Below, piece after piece: positions 25,508 to 34,176 of a DNA stretch of 64,000 bases. Both the position numbers and the translations under genes were made by a program. Position 1 is the stretch's first letter. Each line of letters begins with the position of its first letter. Below the pieces are notes generated by a model. It had not been told where the DNA came from. It did not search any database and worked only from the letters and a program-made list of their open reading frames with translations. The stretch covers positions 2,193,223 to 2,257,222 of the forward strand of contig NZ_ATUG01000001.1 in NCBI RefSeq assembly GCF_000420085.1. The letters run 5' to 3'. The DNA is from Desulfospira joergensenii DSM 10085. GTDB lineage: Bacteria; Desulfobacterota; Desulfobacteria; Desulfobacterales; Desulfobacteraceae.

Positions 25508-26002
25508 ATGAATCCCATTGCCAAGGTGCTGGACAGATGTTCGAGCTTCCTGAAATTCCTGGGCGCCCTTGCCCTGACCTCCATGATGCTCCTCACCGTT
25601 GTGGACGTTATCGGCCGTTTTTTCAAACATCCCATCTTCGGTTCCGTTGAACTGGTGGGATTCATGGCCGTGATTGTCGCCGCAGCCGCCCTTCCCTTTA
25701 CCTATAAGATGAACGGCCACGTGGGCGTGGAGATTCTGGTCCGCCTGCTGCCCAAGAAAACCCGCATCATCATCGACATCATTACCCGGCTCCTGACCTT
25801 TGCCCTCTTTGGCGTCATTACCTGGCAGATGTTTCTCTATGCCGGCGATATCCGGAAAACCGGAGAGGTCTCCATGAACCTGGAATTTCCCATCACCTAT
25901 ATCATCTTTGTGCTGGCCGTCGGCCTGCTGATCTTCTCCATGACCATCCTGGAAAGTATTGTTGACGATATCAACCAATTAAGAAAAGCGTATAAAAAAT
26001 GA
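25508..26002 (+). CDS. TRAP transporter small permease DctQ
   Basis: 164 residues from ATG 25508 (a Shine-Dalgarno-like GGAACAG precedes it; an ATG at 25484 lacks one). Four hydrophobic segments and the family motif DVIGRFFKHPIFGSVELVGF near residue 35-55. It forms the membrane complex with DctM. It overlaps dctM by 4 bp (ATGA). Confidence 0.88.
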   Translation: MNPIAKVLDRCSSFLKFLGALALTSMMLLTVVDVIGRFFKHPIFGSVELVGFMAVIVAAAALPFTYKMNGHVGVEILVRLLPKKTRIIIDIITRLLTFALFGVITWQMFLYAGDIRKTGEVSMNLEFPITYIIFVLAVGLLIFSMTILESIVDDINQLRKAYKK

Positions 26003-27315
26003 GCCCGACCCTGACCGGTATTATCGGTATACTTATCATGATCCTCATGTTCATGACCCGGATGCCCGTGGCCTTTGTCATGGCCCTGGTGGGATTTGCC
26101 GGATTTTCATTCATGATCAGCCCCAATGCCGGCCTGGTCCTCTTGTCCAGAAATGTCTACGAGACCTTTTCCTCCTATGATCTGACCACCATCCCCTTGT
26201 TCATCCTCATGGGCCAGCTGGGATTCAACTCGGGCATCAGCAAACGGCTATACAATACCGGGTATAAATTCTTGGGCAGTATCCGGGGAGGCCTGGCCAT
26301 GGCCACGGTTACCGCCTGCACGGCATTCGGCGCCGTGTGCGGATCCAGCCCGGCCACGGCCGCCACCATGGCCACGGTGGGCCTGCCCGAGATGAAGCGG
26401 TACGGCTATGATGACGAACTGGCAACAGGATCTGTGGCCTCGGGGGGCGGCATCGGTATGATCATGCCCCCTTCCGTAGTACTCATCATTTACGGGATCC
26501 TTACGGAACAGTCCATCGGAGCCCTGTTCGTGGCCGGCATCTTTCCGGCTTTCCTGGTCACGGTTCTCTTTATCCTGTCCATCTTTATCCGGTGCCGGAT
26601 CAATCCGGAACAGGGACCTCCCGGAGAAAAATTCTCCTGGGCCGAGAAGTTCAGATCCCTCCTGGGCCTGGGCGAGACCCTGGCCATCTTTCTGCTGGTG
26701 GTGGGAGGCATATTCATCGGCCTGTTCACGCCTACGGAAGCCGCCGCCATCGGAGCCTTCGGGGTTCTGGTCATTGCCGTGATCCGGCGCCAGATCTCCT
26801 GGCAGGGATTTGTCAAATCCCTCATGGAGACCCTAAGGACCTCCTGCATGGTGATCATGCTCATTGCCGGGGCTGTGATCTTTGGAAAATTCCTGGCCGT
26901 CACCCGGATTCCCTTTGAAGTGGCCGGATGGGTGGGAAGCCTTTCCATGTCCCCGGTCCTGGTCATGGGGGTGATCATCCTGATCTATTTTCTCGGGGGC
27001 TGTTTCATGGATGCCCTGGCCTTTGTCACCCTCACCGTTCCCATCTTCTTTCCCGTGGTCATGGAACTGGGATTTGATCCCATCTGGTTCGGGGTCATCA
27101 TCGTCATGGTCACGGAAATGGGGGTCATCACTCCCCCTGTGGGCATCAATGTCTATGTGGTTTACGGGGTGGCCAGGGCGGTTCTCCCCGATGAGATCCC
27201 CCTGGAAAAGATCTTCAAGGGAATCTTTCCCTTTCTCATTGCCGTGATTCTCGGAGTGGTGATCATGATCCTTTTCCCCCAGATCATCCTTTTTCTGCCC
27301 AATCTGATGTACTAA
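25999..27315 (+). CDS. TRAP transporter large permease DctM
   Basis: 438 residues, about 12 hydrophobic segments. DctM hallmarks: TACTAFGAVCGSSPATAATM, GGGIGMIMPPSVVLIIYGI, GLFTPTEAAAIGAFG and EMGVITPPVGINVYV. It is the ion-coupled transport channel of the TRAP system. Start overlaps the dctQ stop. A long hairpin follows 11 bp after the stop. Confidence 0.93.
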   Translation: MSPTLTGIIGILIMILMFMTRMPVAFVMALVGFAGFSFMISPNAGLVLLSRNVYETFSSYDLTTIPLFILMGQLGFNSGISKRLYNTGYKFLGSIRGGLAMATVTACTAFGAVCGSSPATAATMATVGLPEMKRYGYDDELATGSVASGGGIGMIMPPSVVLIIYGILTEQSIGALFVAGIFPAFLVTVLFILSIFIRCRINPEQGPPGEKFSWAEKFRSLLGLGETLAIFLLVVGGIFIGLFTPTEAAAIGAFGVLVIAVIRRQISWQGFVKSLMETLRTSCMVIMLIAGAVIFGKFLAVTRIPFEVAGWVGSLSMSPVLVMGVIILIYFLGGCFMDALAFVTLTVPIFFPVVMELGFDPIWFGVIIVMVTEMGVITPPVGINVYVVYGVARAVLPDEIPLEKIFKGIFPFLIAVILGVVIMILFPQIILFLPNLMY

Positions 27316-27326
27316 AAATAAAACCG

Positions 27327-27365
27327 GCGGGAACAATCGGATCTCGACCTTGTTCCCGCTTCTCC
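27327..27365 (+). terminator. Hairpin after dctM
   Basis: 10-bp perfect stem GCGGGAACAA / TTGTTCCCGC with a 13-base loop, followed by TTCTCC. Only a weak T-run follows, so it is a likely but not canonical terminator. Confidence 0.55.
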
Positions 27366-27476
27366 CCATCAGAATCACCGCCACCATTTTCAAAATCCGT
27401 CCTCTCTCTAGCGAAACGTCTCCAGGGGATCTGCTGACGGAGTATAAGGGGGTTTGATTCAAAGCCCGATATCTCC

Positions 27477-27506
27477 TTGACAATTCTTTTTTCAATATAT
27501 TATTAT
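27477..27506 (+). promoter_or_regulatory. Promoter for the nrfH-like / HAO-like pair
   Basis: TTGACA (27477-27482), an 18-bp T-rich spacer, TATTAT (27501-27506), about 108 bp before the first start codon. Confidence 0.5.
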
Positions 27507-27613
27507 CCATAAACTAATTTTGGCCTGGACCAAACGTTCTCTCAAGCTCAAGAAGTTCATTAAGAATTGCGGTAAAAACCCTTCACCTTATGTAAAATAC
27601 TAGAAGGACGGCT

Positions 27614-28165
27614 ATGAAAAAATTAATCAAGCCCGCTATTCTGATCGCCATTGGAATTTTTATTGCCTTTCCTGTTTTCAGCCTCACCTATTATACCATG
27701 GCCAGGACCTCAACCCCCGGATTCTGTGCCTCCTGCCATGAAATCAGACCCGCCTACAACAGTTGGAAAACCTCCACCCATGTCAACAATGCCCAGGGGT
27801 TTACAGCCGATTGCATGGATTGTCATCTGCCCGCCCCCCAGGATACAATCAACTTTTTTTATGCAAAGACAGCCCACGGCATCAAGGATGTGTTCGTTCA
27901 TTTTGTCCATGGAACCTATGACCGGGAAAAAAGCCGGGAACATGCATATGCAACCTTTAAAAATGCACAATGCCAGAAGTGTCACCGGAATATCCTCCAC
28001 ATTCCAAATAAAAGGGGGGCCATGCTGGCCCACCGGACTGTTTTATATCCAAGGGAAGGGTACGAAAAAAAATGCGTCGACTGCCATAGAAACCTGGTTC
28101 ATGTGGATAGTGACATATACAGGTATAAACAGAACCAGCCGCCCTACAGGGGATTGGGGATTTAA
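27614..28165 (+). CDS. NapC/NrfH-family tetraheme cytochrome c
   Basis: 183 residues. One N-terminal membrane anchor (about 5-27), then four heme motifs CASCH, CMDCH, CQKCH and CVDCH. This is the NrfH/NapC layout: a quinol-oxidising membrane cytochrome that hands electrons to a periplasmic multiheme partner. The partner is the octaheme HAO-like protein encoded 45 bp downstream. In Epsilonproteobacteria an equivalent pair reduces nitrogen oxides, which makes nitrite/hydroxylamine chemistry here plausible (inference). Confidence 0.9.
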   Translation: MKKLIKPAILIAIGIFIAFPVFSLTYYTMARTSTPGFCASCHEIRPAYNSWKTSTHVNNAQGFTADCMDCHLPAPQDTINFFYAKTAHGIKDVFVHFVHGTYDREKSREHAYATFKNAQCQKCHRNILHIPNKRGAMLAHRTVLYPREGYEKKCVDCHRNLVHVDSDIYRYKQNQPPYRGLGI

Positions 28166-28210
28166 ATATTCAGATAAAGATATAGAATTTCAAATATAAC
28201 AGGGGGAACC

Positions 28211-29599
28211 ATGAAAAAAAATGTAATTATTTTGCTATCGCTGGTACTTTTCATTGGTATGCCGGCTTCCGCGGTTTTCAGTTCAGATGTTCAGATGAAC
28301 ATACCAAAATCAAAAGAATTCCGGGTGGAAAGATCCATGTCGCCCCAGGCCATGGCATGTATTGAATGCCATAAAAAACAGCATCCGGGCATATTTTCCG
28401 ACTGGGCTTCGAGCCGGCATGCCAGTGCCAATATAACCTGTTATGACTGCCATGCCGCAGAATCCCATGACCCGGATGTGAGCCAGTCCCATTACAAAGA
28501 ATATGAGGCCAATGACACCAAATACGGGCAGAAAAAATACATGGTTCCTGTTTCCGCCGTTGTCACGCCCAAAGACTGTTCCCGGTGCCACCCGGATGAA
28601 GCCATGCAGTACGGCAAGAGCAAACATGCCAATACCCTTGAAATCATATGGAAAATAGACCCCTGGCTCAACCATGGCATGAACAGCGATTTTGAACGGG
28701 TAAACGGCTGTTTCCATTGTCACGGAACCATTCTGGAAATGAAAGATAACGAGCTGACTCCGGCAACCTGGCCCAATGTCGGCGTGGGCAGGATCAACCT
28801 GGACGGCAGCAAGGGAAGCTGCACCTCTTGTCATACCCGGCATCGCTTTTCTGCGATGGAGGCAAGAAAACCCCAGGCCTGCGGTCAATGCCACCTGGGC
28901 CCGGATCATCCCCAGATAGAAATCTTCACCGAATCAAAGCACGGCGATATTTACGATGCTTTTGGCGATGACTATAACTGGGACGCCGCTCCCGGGACAT
29001 GGACCCCGGGCGTTGATTTCAGGGGACCGACCTGTGCTTCATGTCATATGTCAGGGGCCGGAAGTGTGATGACATCCCATGATGTCACAGAGAGGTTGTC
29101 CTGGGAATTACAGGCCCCTTTGACCGTCCGGCCTGAAAATTTCAAACCCCTTCCCGCACAGACCAATTGGAAAGAAGAAAGAACAAAGATGCAGGAAGTC
29201 TGCATGCAATGTCACGGGAAACGGTGGACCGAATCCCATTACAGCCAGATGGACCAGACCATTGAAGAGTATAATGAGGTTTATTTTAAACCGGCCAAGG
29301 CAAAGCTGGATGAACTCTATGCAAAAGGGCTGATGGACAAAACCCGCTTTTTTGACGAGCCCCTTGAGGTGGAATATTACGAACTCTGGCATCATGAAGG
29401 CCGCCGGGCACGAATGGGCGCTGCCATGATGGCTCCGGACTATTCATGGTGGCATGGGTTCTATGAATGCAAAAAACGCTTCAATTCTTTTATGGAAGAG
29501 GCCAACCACTTGATCGAAACAGGCAAGAAATCCTATCGGGCTGAAAATTATCCAAATGCCACGGGAGATACCACAAAACCCAAGAAAATTTTCAAATAG
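28211..29599 (+). CDS. Octaheme HAO-like cytochrome c
   Basis: 462 residues with a signal peptide (about 1-25). Eight CxxCH motifs: CIECH, CYDCH, CSRCH, CFHCH, CTSCH, CGQCH, CASCH and CMQCH. The ESKHGDIY segment and the C-terminal block EYYELWHHEGRRARMGAAMM are those of hydroxylamine-oxidoreductase-like octaheme proteins. Periplasmic. Pairing with an NrfH-like quinol dehydrogenase suggests it works as a reductase (nitrite or hydroxylamine) rather than an oxidase. Whether the catalytic heme has the tyrosine cross-link of true HAO cannot be judged. Hcp and rubredoxin genes lie convergent downstream across a shared terminator. Confidence 0.88.
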   Translation: MKKNVIILLSLVLFIGMPASAVFSSDVQMNIPKSKEFRVERSMSPQAMACIECHKKQHPGIFSDWASSRHASANITCYDCHAAESHDPDVSQSHYKEYEANDTKYGQKKYMVPVSAVVTPKDCSRCHPDEAMQYGKSKHANTLEIIWKIDPWLNHGMNSDFERVNGCFHCHGTILEMKDNELTPATWPNVGVGRINLDGSKGSCTSCHTRHRFSAMEARKPQACGQCHLGPDHPQIEIFTESKHGDIYDAFGDDYNWDAAPGTWTPGVDFRGPTCASCHMSGAGSVMTSHDVTERLSWELQAPLTVRPENFKPLPAQTNWKEERTKMQEVCMQCHGKRWTESHYSQMDQTIEEYNEVYFKPAKAKLDELYAKGLMDKTRFFDEPLEVEYYELWHHEGRRARMGAAMMAPDYSWWHGFYECKKRFNSFMEEANHLIETGKKSYRAENYPNATGDTTKPKKIFK

Positions 29600-29610
29600 G
29601 ATAAAACACA

Positions 29611-29654
29611 GATGCAGCCGTTCAAAGGGATTTTGAACGGCTGCATCTTTTTTT
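29611..29654 (+). terminator. Strong intrinsic terminator after the octaheme gene
   Basis: Perfect 16-bp stem GATGCAGCCGTTCAAA with its complement, 5-base loop, followed by a run of seven T (29648-29654). It lies between convergent genes and may act in both directions, although the T-run is on the plus side. Confidence 0.93.
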
Positions 29655-29668
29655 AAGGGTATGGCCGG

Positions 29669-29830
29669 TCAGACTATTTTTTCAAATTCGTCTTTTCCCA
29701 CACCGCAAATCGGACAGACCCAGTCTTCCGGAAGATCCTCAAAAGCAGTTCCAGGCTCGATGTTTCCTTCAGGATCCCCTTCCTTGGGATCGTAAACATA
29801 ACCGCAGGGGACGCATTCATATTTATCCAT
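29669..29830 (-). CDS. Rubredoxin
   Basis: 53 residues. Two rubredoxin knuckles, [10 protein letters not shown] near the start and [11 protein letters not shown] near the end, bind a single Fe with four cysteines. A one-electron carrier, often used in oxygen/NO detoxification in anaerobes. It begins 14 bp after the hcp stop, so it is co-transcribed with and probably a redox partner of Hcp. RBS AGGAAG precedes the ATG. Confidence 0.95.
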   Translation of the reverse strand: MDKYECVPCGYVYDPKEGDPEGNIEPGTAFEDLPEDWVCPICGVGKDEFEKIV

Positions 29831-29844
29831 ATTTTTCTTCCTTT

Positions 29845-31485
29845 TTATTTTCCGGCCATCATGGCTGCGATGTCTTCATCAACATCGCCGATGGGTTTGA
29901 TATCAAATTTTTCAACCAGAACATTCAGCACCGTAGGTGAAACAAAGGCGGGAAGGGTCGGTCCCAGACGGATGCCTTTGATTCCCAGGGCCAGCAGGGC
30001 CAGAAGAACGGCAACGGCCTTTTGTTCGTACCAGCCGATGTCAAAGGAGAGCGGCAGGTCGTTGATGTGCTCCAGACCAAAGGCGTCCCTGAGCTTCATG
30101 GCGATGACGGCAAGGGAGTATGAATCATTGCACTGCCCTGCGTCCAATACCCTTGGAATCCCGCCGATATCCCCCAGATCCAGTTTGTTATACCGGTATT
30201 TGGCACAGCCCGCAGTCAGGATTACCGTATCTTTGGGAAGCTTTTGCGCCACTTCTGTAAAATAGGACCGGTTTTTCATTCTGCCGTCACATCCGGCCAT
30301 GACGACAAATCGTTTGATCGCACCGGATTTGACGGCTTCGATCACCTTGTCCGCAAGGGCCAGAACCTGGTTGTGGGCAAAACCGCCAACAATTTCCCCG
30401 GTTTCAATTTCCTCGGGCGGCGGACATTGTTTTGCCTTGGCAATCAGGTTTGAAAAGTCTTTGGCAGCTCCGTTTTTTCTGTCTGCAATATGGACCGCAC
30501 CCGGATACCCTGCGGCGCCGGTTGTAAAAATCCGATCTGCATAGGTGTTGTTTTTCTTGATGGGGATCACGCAGTTGGTTGTCATCAGGACGGCCCCGTT
30601 AAAGGTCTCAAAATCCTTATTCTGATGCCACCAGGAACTGCCGTAGTTCCCTTTTAAATGAGCATATTTTTTCAACTCCGGATAATAATGGGCCGGAAGC
30701 ATCTCGCTGTGGGTGTAGACATCCACTCCCCGGCCCTCGGTCTGGATCAGAAGTTCCTGTAAATCCCTGAGATCATGGCCGCTGACAAGGATACCCGGTT
30801 GTGAACCCACGCCGAGGTTTACCTTGGAAATTTCCGGATGCCCATATGTGCTTGTATTGGCTTCATCCAAAACCGCCATGGTGGCCACCGCATTTTCACC
30901 TGTCTTCATCACCATGGCGACCATCTCATCAACGGAAAGATCTTCTGTGACGGAAGCCAGGCTTTGGATGAGCTGCTCATAGACCTCTTTTTTCTCAAAA
31001 CCGAGCATGGCGGCATGGTGGGCATAGGCGCTGATGCCCTTGCAGCCGAAGACCACAATTTCCCGCAGGGATCTGACATCCTCGTTCTCTGTGGAGAGGA
31101 TTCCTACGGTTTTGGCTTTTTCCTGGAATTGGGATTCATCAGAACTGGAATAAAGGGCAGAATCGTGAAGCCCCTCAACCTTATCACCAAGGGAGGATTT
31201 GAGATCATCCTTAAAAGATTGAGCCGCCTTGATGCACTCAATGAGAGCTGTGTCATCAAAGTTGGCATTGGTTATGGTTGTGAAAAGAGCATGGGTGATC
31301 ATCCGCCCGGCTTCTTCAACCCGGTCAGTTCCCAGTTCTTTTCCTTTTTTCGCCAGTACCGCAATCCCCTTGCAGTGAAAGATAAGAAGATCCTGAAGAT
31401 TCGCCGTATGTTCTTCTTTTCCGCAAACCCCGCGAACCGTACAGCCGGTACCCCTTGCAGTTTCCTGACATTGAAAGCAAAACAT
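29845..31485 (-). CDS. hcp: Hybrid cluster protein (hydroxylamine reductase)
   Basis: 546 residues. The N-terminal cluster is C3-x2-C6-x8-C15-x5-C21 ([19 protein letters not shown]), binding [4Fe-4S]. Further hybrid-cluster ligands lie in [41 protein letters not shown] and [10 protein letters not shown]. Hcp protects anaerobes from NO and hydroxylamine. AGGAGG site upstream. A duplicated 19-bp element lies within 60 bp of the start and may be its control site. Operon with rubredoxin. Confidence 0.95.
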   Translation of the reverse strand: MFCFQCQETARGTGCTVRGVCGKEEHTANLQDLLIFHCKGIAVLAKKGKELGTDRVEEAGRMITHALFTTITNANFDDTALIECIKAAQSFKDDLKSSLGDKVEGLHDSALYSSSDESQFQEKAKTVGILSTENEDVRSLREIVVFGCKGISAYAHHAAMLGFEKKEVYEQLIQSLASVTEDLSVDEMVAMVMKTGENAVATMAVLDEANTSTYGHPEISKVNLGVGSQPGILVSGHDLRDLQELLIQTEGRGVDVYTHSEMLPAHYYPELKKYAHLKGNYGSSWWHQNKDFETFNGAVLMTTNCVIPIKKNNTYADRIFTTGAAGYPGAVHIADRKNGAAKDFSNLIAKAKQCPPPEEIETGEIVGGFAHNQVLALADKVIEAVKSGAIKRFVVMAGCDGRMKNRSYFTEVAQKLPKDTVILTAGCAKYRYNKLDLGDIGGIPRVLDAGQCNDSYSLAVIAMKLRDAFGLEHINDLPLSFDIGWYEQKAVAVLLALLALGIKGIRLGPTLPAFVSPTVLNVLVEKFDIKPIGDVDEDIAAMMAGK

Positions 31486-31504
31486 GCCTTTTCCTCCTTT
31501 TTAT

Positions 31505-31542
31505 ACGTTGTGGGACAATAAAAACGTTGTGGGACAATAAAA
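31505..31542 (-). promoter_or_regulatory. Tandem 19-bp repeat upstream of hcp
   Basis: ACGTTGTGGGACAATAAAA occurs twice, head to tail, at 31505-31523 and 31524-31542. Each copy holds the inverted repeat TTGT-GGG-ACAA. The position, 20-57 bp before the hcp start codon, suits a double operator for a nitrosative-stress regulator, but the consensus does not clearly match a regulator that I can name with certainty. Confidence 0.6.
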
Positions 31543-31653
31543 GACTTTCACCCCATGAAAATGAAAAGAACGGAGATGAGCGGTGAAAACCTGTGATTGA
31601 AAATTAAAGACCATATTACTATATTCCAAACAATTATTGAATCAATAATCCTG

Positions 31654-31827
31654 TTAAACAGGTTCCAAATTATCAAATAGAATCAAACGATTGAAAAAAT
31701 TGGCCCCATCGCCTTTCCGCTCTTTATGAATTCCAAGGGCATTCATAAAACCGGTAATATTCATTTCACGCACCTGGGGCGGAGATTCATCCATATTCTG
31801 GTGGCCGTCTATTGGTGGTCCTGACAT
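31654..31827 (-). CDS. Small hypothetical protein, 57 aa
   Basis: ATG at 31827 with an AAGGGG site 4 bases before it; overlaps the end of the preceding 67-aa gene by 19 bp in another frame, suggesting translational coupling. Sequence MSGPPIDGHQ... with NITGFMNALGIHKERKGDG in the middle. No family recognised. Its position after hdrC-hdrB-67 aa suggests the same operon. Confidence 0.5.
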   Translation of the reverse strand: MSGPPIDGHQNMDESPPQVREMNITGFMNALGIHKERKGDGANFFNRLILFDNLEPV

Positions 31828-32012
31828 GATTCCCCTTTTTTGAATTCCTTCAGCTTTTTAAGCAAAACCTCATATTCATCTTCATAGGCCAGAAGGTCCT
31901 GCATAACAGGAGGCTTAACAGAATGGGCGGGAAGTCTCTTTTGGGTTTCTAAGATCAACGCTTCAAGCTCAGCCATTCTCTTGCCTATCTTTTCACGCTC
32001 TTGCCGGTCCAT
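31809..32012 (-). CDS. Small hypothetical protein, 67 aa
   Basis: 67 residues, charged and helical throughout: an N-terminal heptad region (KIGKRMAELEALILETQKRL), a Pro-rich link (HSVKPPVMQD) and a second helix (LLKKLKEFKKG). Probably a two-helix coiled coil. Starts 31 bp after hdrB of the second Hdr pair, with an AAGGAAA site. A structural or regulatory accessory of that pair is possible; function unknown. Confidence 0.65.
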   Translation of the reverse strand: MDRQEREKIGKRMAELEALILETQKRLPAHSVKPPVMQDLLAYEDEYEVLLKKLKEFKKGESCQDHQ

Positions 32013-32043
32013 AAATATTGTTTCCTTTTGGTATCCTTTCTTA

Positions 32044-32913
32044 TCAACCCGTGGATTGACAAGGGAGCAATTGTTTTTGTCTCAAAACCGATTCAGGGTT
32101 TATCAAATGCCGGTTGAACCAATCTTTCGAGGCCTTGTGTTCAAGCGCCAGGGACAAGAGTTCAGAAAAATGAAAAACCGGTATTTGATTTTGAGAATCG
32201 CACCGGATTTCAAGGTTTAATTGGCACATGGCACAGGCGGTCACAATACAATCCGCACCGGATTGAACCGCGCCCTTCATGATGCGATTGACGAGCGTAG
32301 AAGAAATCTCCGGGCGGCTGACCGATAAAAACGTACCGCAGCAGCTGGCTGAAAAACCCCATTGAACGGGTTCCCCGCCCAGAGACCCCATTGTCCTTTC
32401 AATCAGGCCGTAATGATTTTTCTCTTTATTCATCCTTGGGGGCCTTGCCAGCATGCAGCCGTAATAGGGCGCTATCTTCAATCCTCTTAACCGGCCTTTC
32501 AATCCCCTGAAAAACCCGGATTTGCCCATCTTCACCAAGAGTTCAAAGAAATGGAGAAGCCGGAGTTCATGATTATAATTTTGCCCGAAGTGTCGTTCCA
32601 CGGATTTTCTTTTTGCTTTATCCCTGTGCAGCTCCATTTTTGCAAGACCCAGCCGGAGATAGCACCCGGGACAGGCGATCAACAGGGGTTTGTCTTCCGG
32701 GGCAAGAAAAAGGTTGCGTGATGCAAGGGCCAGGGCCAGATTTGAATCCACACTGTGTGTCGATGAAGAACCGCAGCAGTTCCAGTCTTCAACTTCATTT
32801 AATTCGATATCAAAATCTTCCAAAAAAGAGATTAGCGATGCATTGTTTTCTTTGGCTGTCGTGGCCAGGGAGCAGCCGGGGAAATAGCTCAACTCTGTGT
32901 ACTGAAAAGTCAT
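32044..32913 (-). CDS. HdrB-like protein (two CCG domains), second copy
   Basis: 289 residues: SYFPGCSLATTAKENNASL at the start, then WNCCGSSSTH, CPGC, SCCGTFLS and CAMC, the ligands of the two CCG domains. It is clearly diverged from the Bam-cluster HdrB at 11433-12314. No HdrA gene is adjacent, so it may work with HdrA or MvhD proteins made elsewhere, or with a membrane quinone-linked partner. Overlaps hdrC by 4 bp. Confidence 0.85.
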   Translation of the reverse strand: MTFQYTELSYFPGCSLATTAKENNASLISFLEDFDIELNEVEDWNCCGSSSTHSVDSNLALALASRNLFLAPEDKPLLIACPGCYLRLGLAKMELHRDKAKRKSVERHFGQNYNHELRLLHFFELLVKMGKSGFFRGLKGRLRGLKIAPYYGCMLARPPRMNKEKNHYGLIERTMGSLGGEPVQWGFSASCCGTFLSVSRPEISSTLVNRIMKGAVQSGADCIVTACAMCQLNLEIRCDSQNQIPVFHFSELLSLALEHKASKDWFNRHLINPESVLRQKQLLPCQSTG

Positions 32914-33464
32914 GATAGTTCTCCTGCCAATTTAAACAGGGCTTGAATTTCTTTTTTGTTCTTCACTTTTGAAGGCATGAGATCCAGCTTTCTTTTAGAG
33001 AGCATTTTCAGTCCCAGGTCGATATCTGAAAAAAAATCTTTCCCCGAGATTTTATATCTCATCATGATCTCAAGCTTATGGGTTCGTCCGTATCGCGAAA
33101 TTGAATTGATTACCTGATTGTGAAAGGAAAGGATTCCGGGTTCTGCAATGGGAACCTTTTCTTTAATGGCCATCTGGCGAAGGGCGTCCATTATCGCCGC
33201 CATATCAACGGCATTGGGACATTCCATGGAACATGTATTGCACCCGACACACAACCATATGGTCGAGCAATTTAGAACCTCTTCTTTTAACCCGAACTGA
33301 ATCATCCTTATCACTCCGTTGGGAAGGATATCCATGTCTTTGGAGAACGGACAACCGCCGCTGCAGCAGAAACAATGCCAGCAACGATTCAAATCAGAAT
33401 GACTGATATTTTCTACTTCTTCAACAAAGTCATGGGCCCTCTCTGTGATTATAGTCGATTTCAT
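32910..33464 (-). CDS. HdrC-like iron-sulfur protein, second copy
   Basis: 184 residues. The first cluster motif is CWHCFCCSGGCP (near 28-39), the second CVGCNTCSMECP (near 72-83), then an HdrC-like helical tail (FHNQVINSISRYGRTHKLE). Forms a unit with the overlapping hdrB. The spacing CxxCxxCxxxCP is conserved in both motifs. First gene of the four-gene set HdrC-HdrB-67 aa-57 aa. Confidence 0.85.
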   Translation of the reverse strand: MKSTIITERAHDFVEEVENISHSDLNRCWHCFCCSGGCPFSKDMDILPNGVIRMIQFGLKEEVLNCSTIWLCVGCNTCSMECPNAVDMAAIMDALRQMAIKEKVPIAEPGILSFHNQVINSISRYGRTHKLEIMMRYKISGKDFFSDIDLGLKMLSKRKLDLMPSKVKNKKEIQALFKLAGELS

Positions 33465-33665
33465 CCGTCACTCTCCCTGAATCGAATCCCTTTCAAAATG
33501 ATTTTTCCCCGCTTTAGACTTTTTTGTTGGGATGATCATGGAATGAGTTTAATCTTATCATTTTGAAAATTCCTTGATATAGATCAATCAAAGGTTAAAA
33601 TTTTTTTTAAATATTGGAGACGGCATTGAATCTGGAACAGGGCATATCCCCAAGGAAGCATTGCA

Positions 33666-34037
33666 ATGGTTGATTTGAAAATAATTTCTGCCAACACAAT
33701 CTTATATTGCCGGGAATGGGAGAAAACCGTTGATTTTTATCGTGACGGTTTGTCCCTGAAGATCAATTTTAGGACCGACTGGTTTGTCGAGTTTCTGCTG
33801 TCTGACAATTCCAGAATCAGTATCGCAGACCAGGCCAAATCTTCCATCAAAGTTTCAACCCCCCATGGGATAACCATTGCTCTGGAGGTTGATGATATTG
33901 AATCTGTATGGAAGACTTTCATAAAAAAAGAACTCAGACCGACTCAAATCAAAGATCATCCCTGGGCGGCCAGGGTATTTTACCTTTATGACCCGGAGGG
34001 ACGCCGGATCGAAATATGGCAGACCCAGGCCACATGA
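33666..34037 (+). CDS. VOC (glyoxalase/bleomycin resistance) family protein
   Basis: 123 residues with the beta-alpha-beta-beta-beta pattern of a vicinal-oxygen-chelate protein: NTILYCREWEKTVDFYRDGL at the start and FYLYDPEGRRIEIWQ at the end, where the C-terminal Glu is a usual metal ligand. Isolated, so function (isomerase, dioxygenase or binding protein) is open. Confidence 0.75.
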   Translation: MVDLKIISANTILYCREWEKTVDFYRDGLSLKINFRTDWFVEFLLSDNSRISIADQAKSSIKVSTPHGITIALEVDDIESVWKTFIKKELRPTQIKDHPWAARVFYLYDPEGRRIEIWQTQAT

Positions 34038-34176
34038 TTATTCAGGCACGGATCTAATTCTTTTGACGGGAAAAGGGCCCGTCTCAACCCTATTCATAAG
34101 ATTTTTGTTTTAAAACGCTGACATTTTTTTTATAGTATTGCGACTTGAATCAATACTCCAAATCAATTGTGATTGA

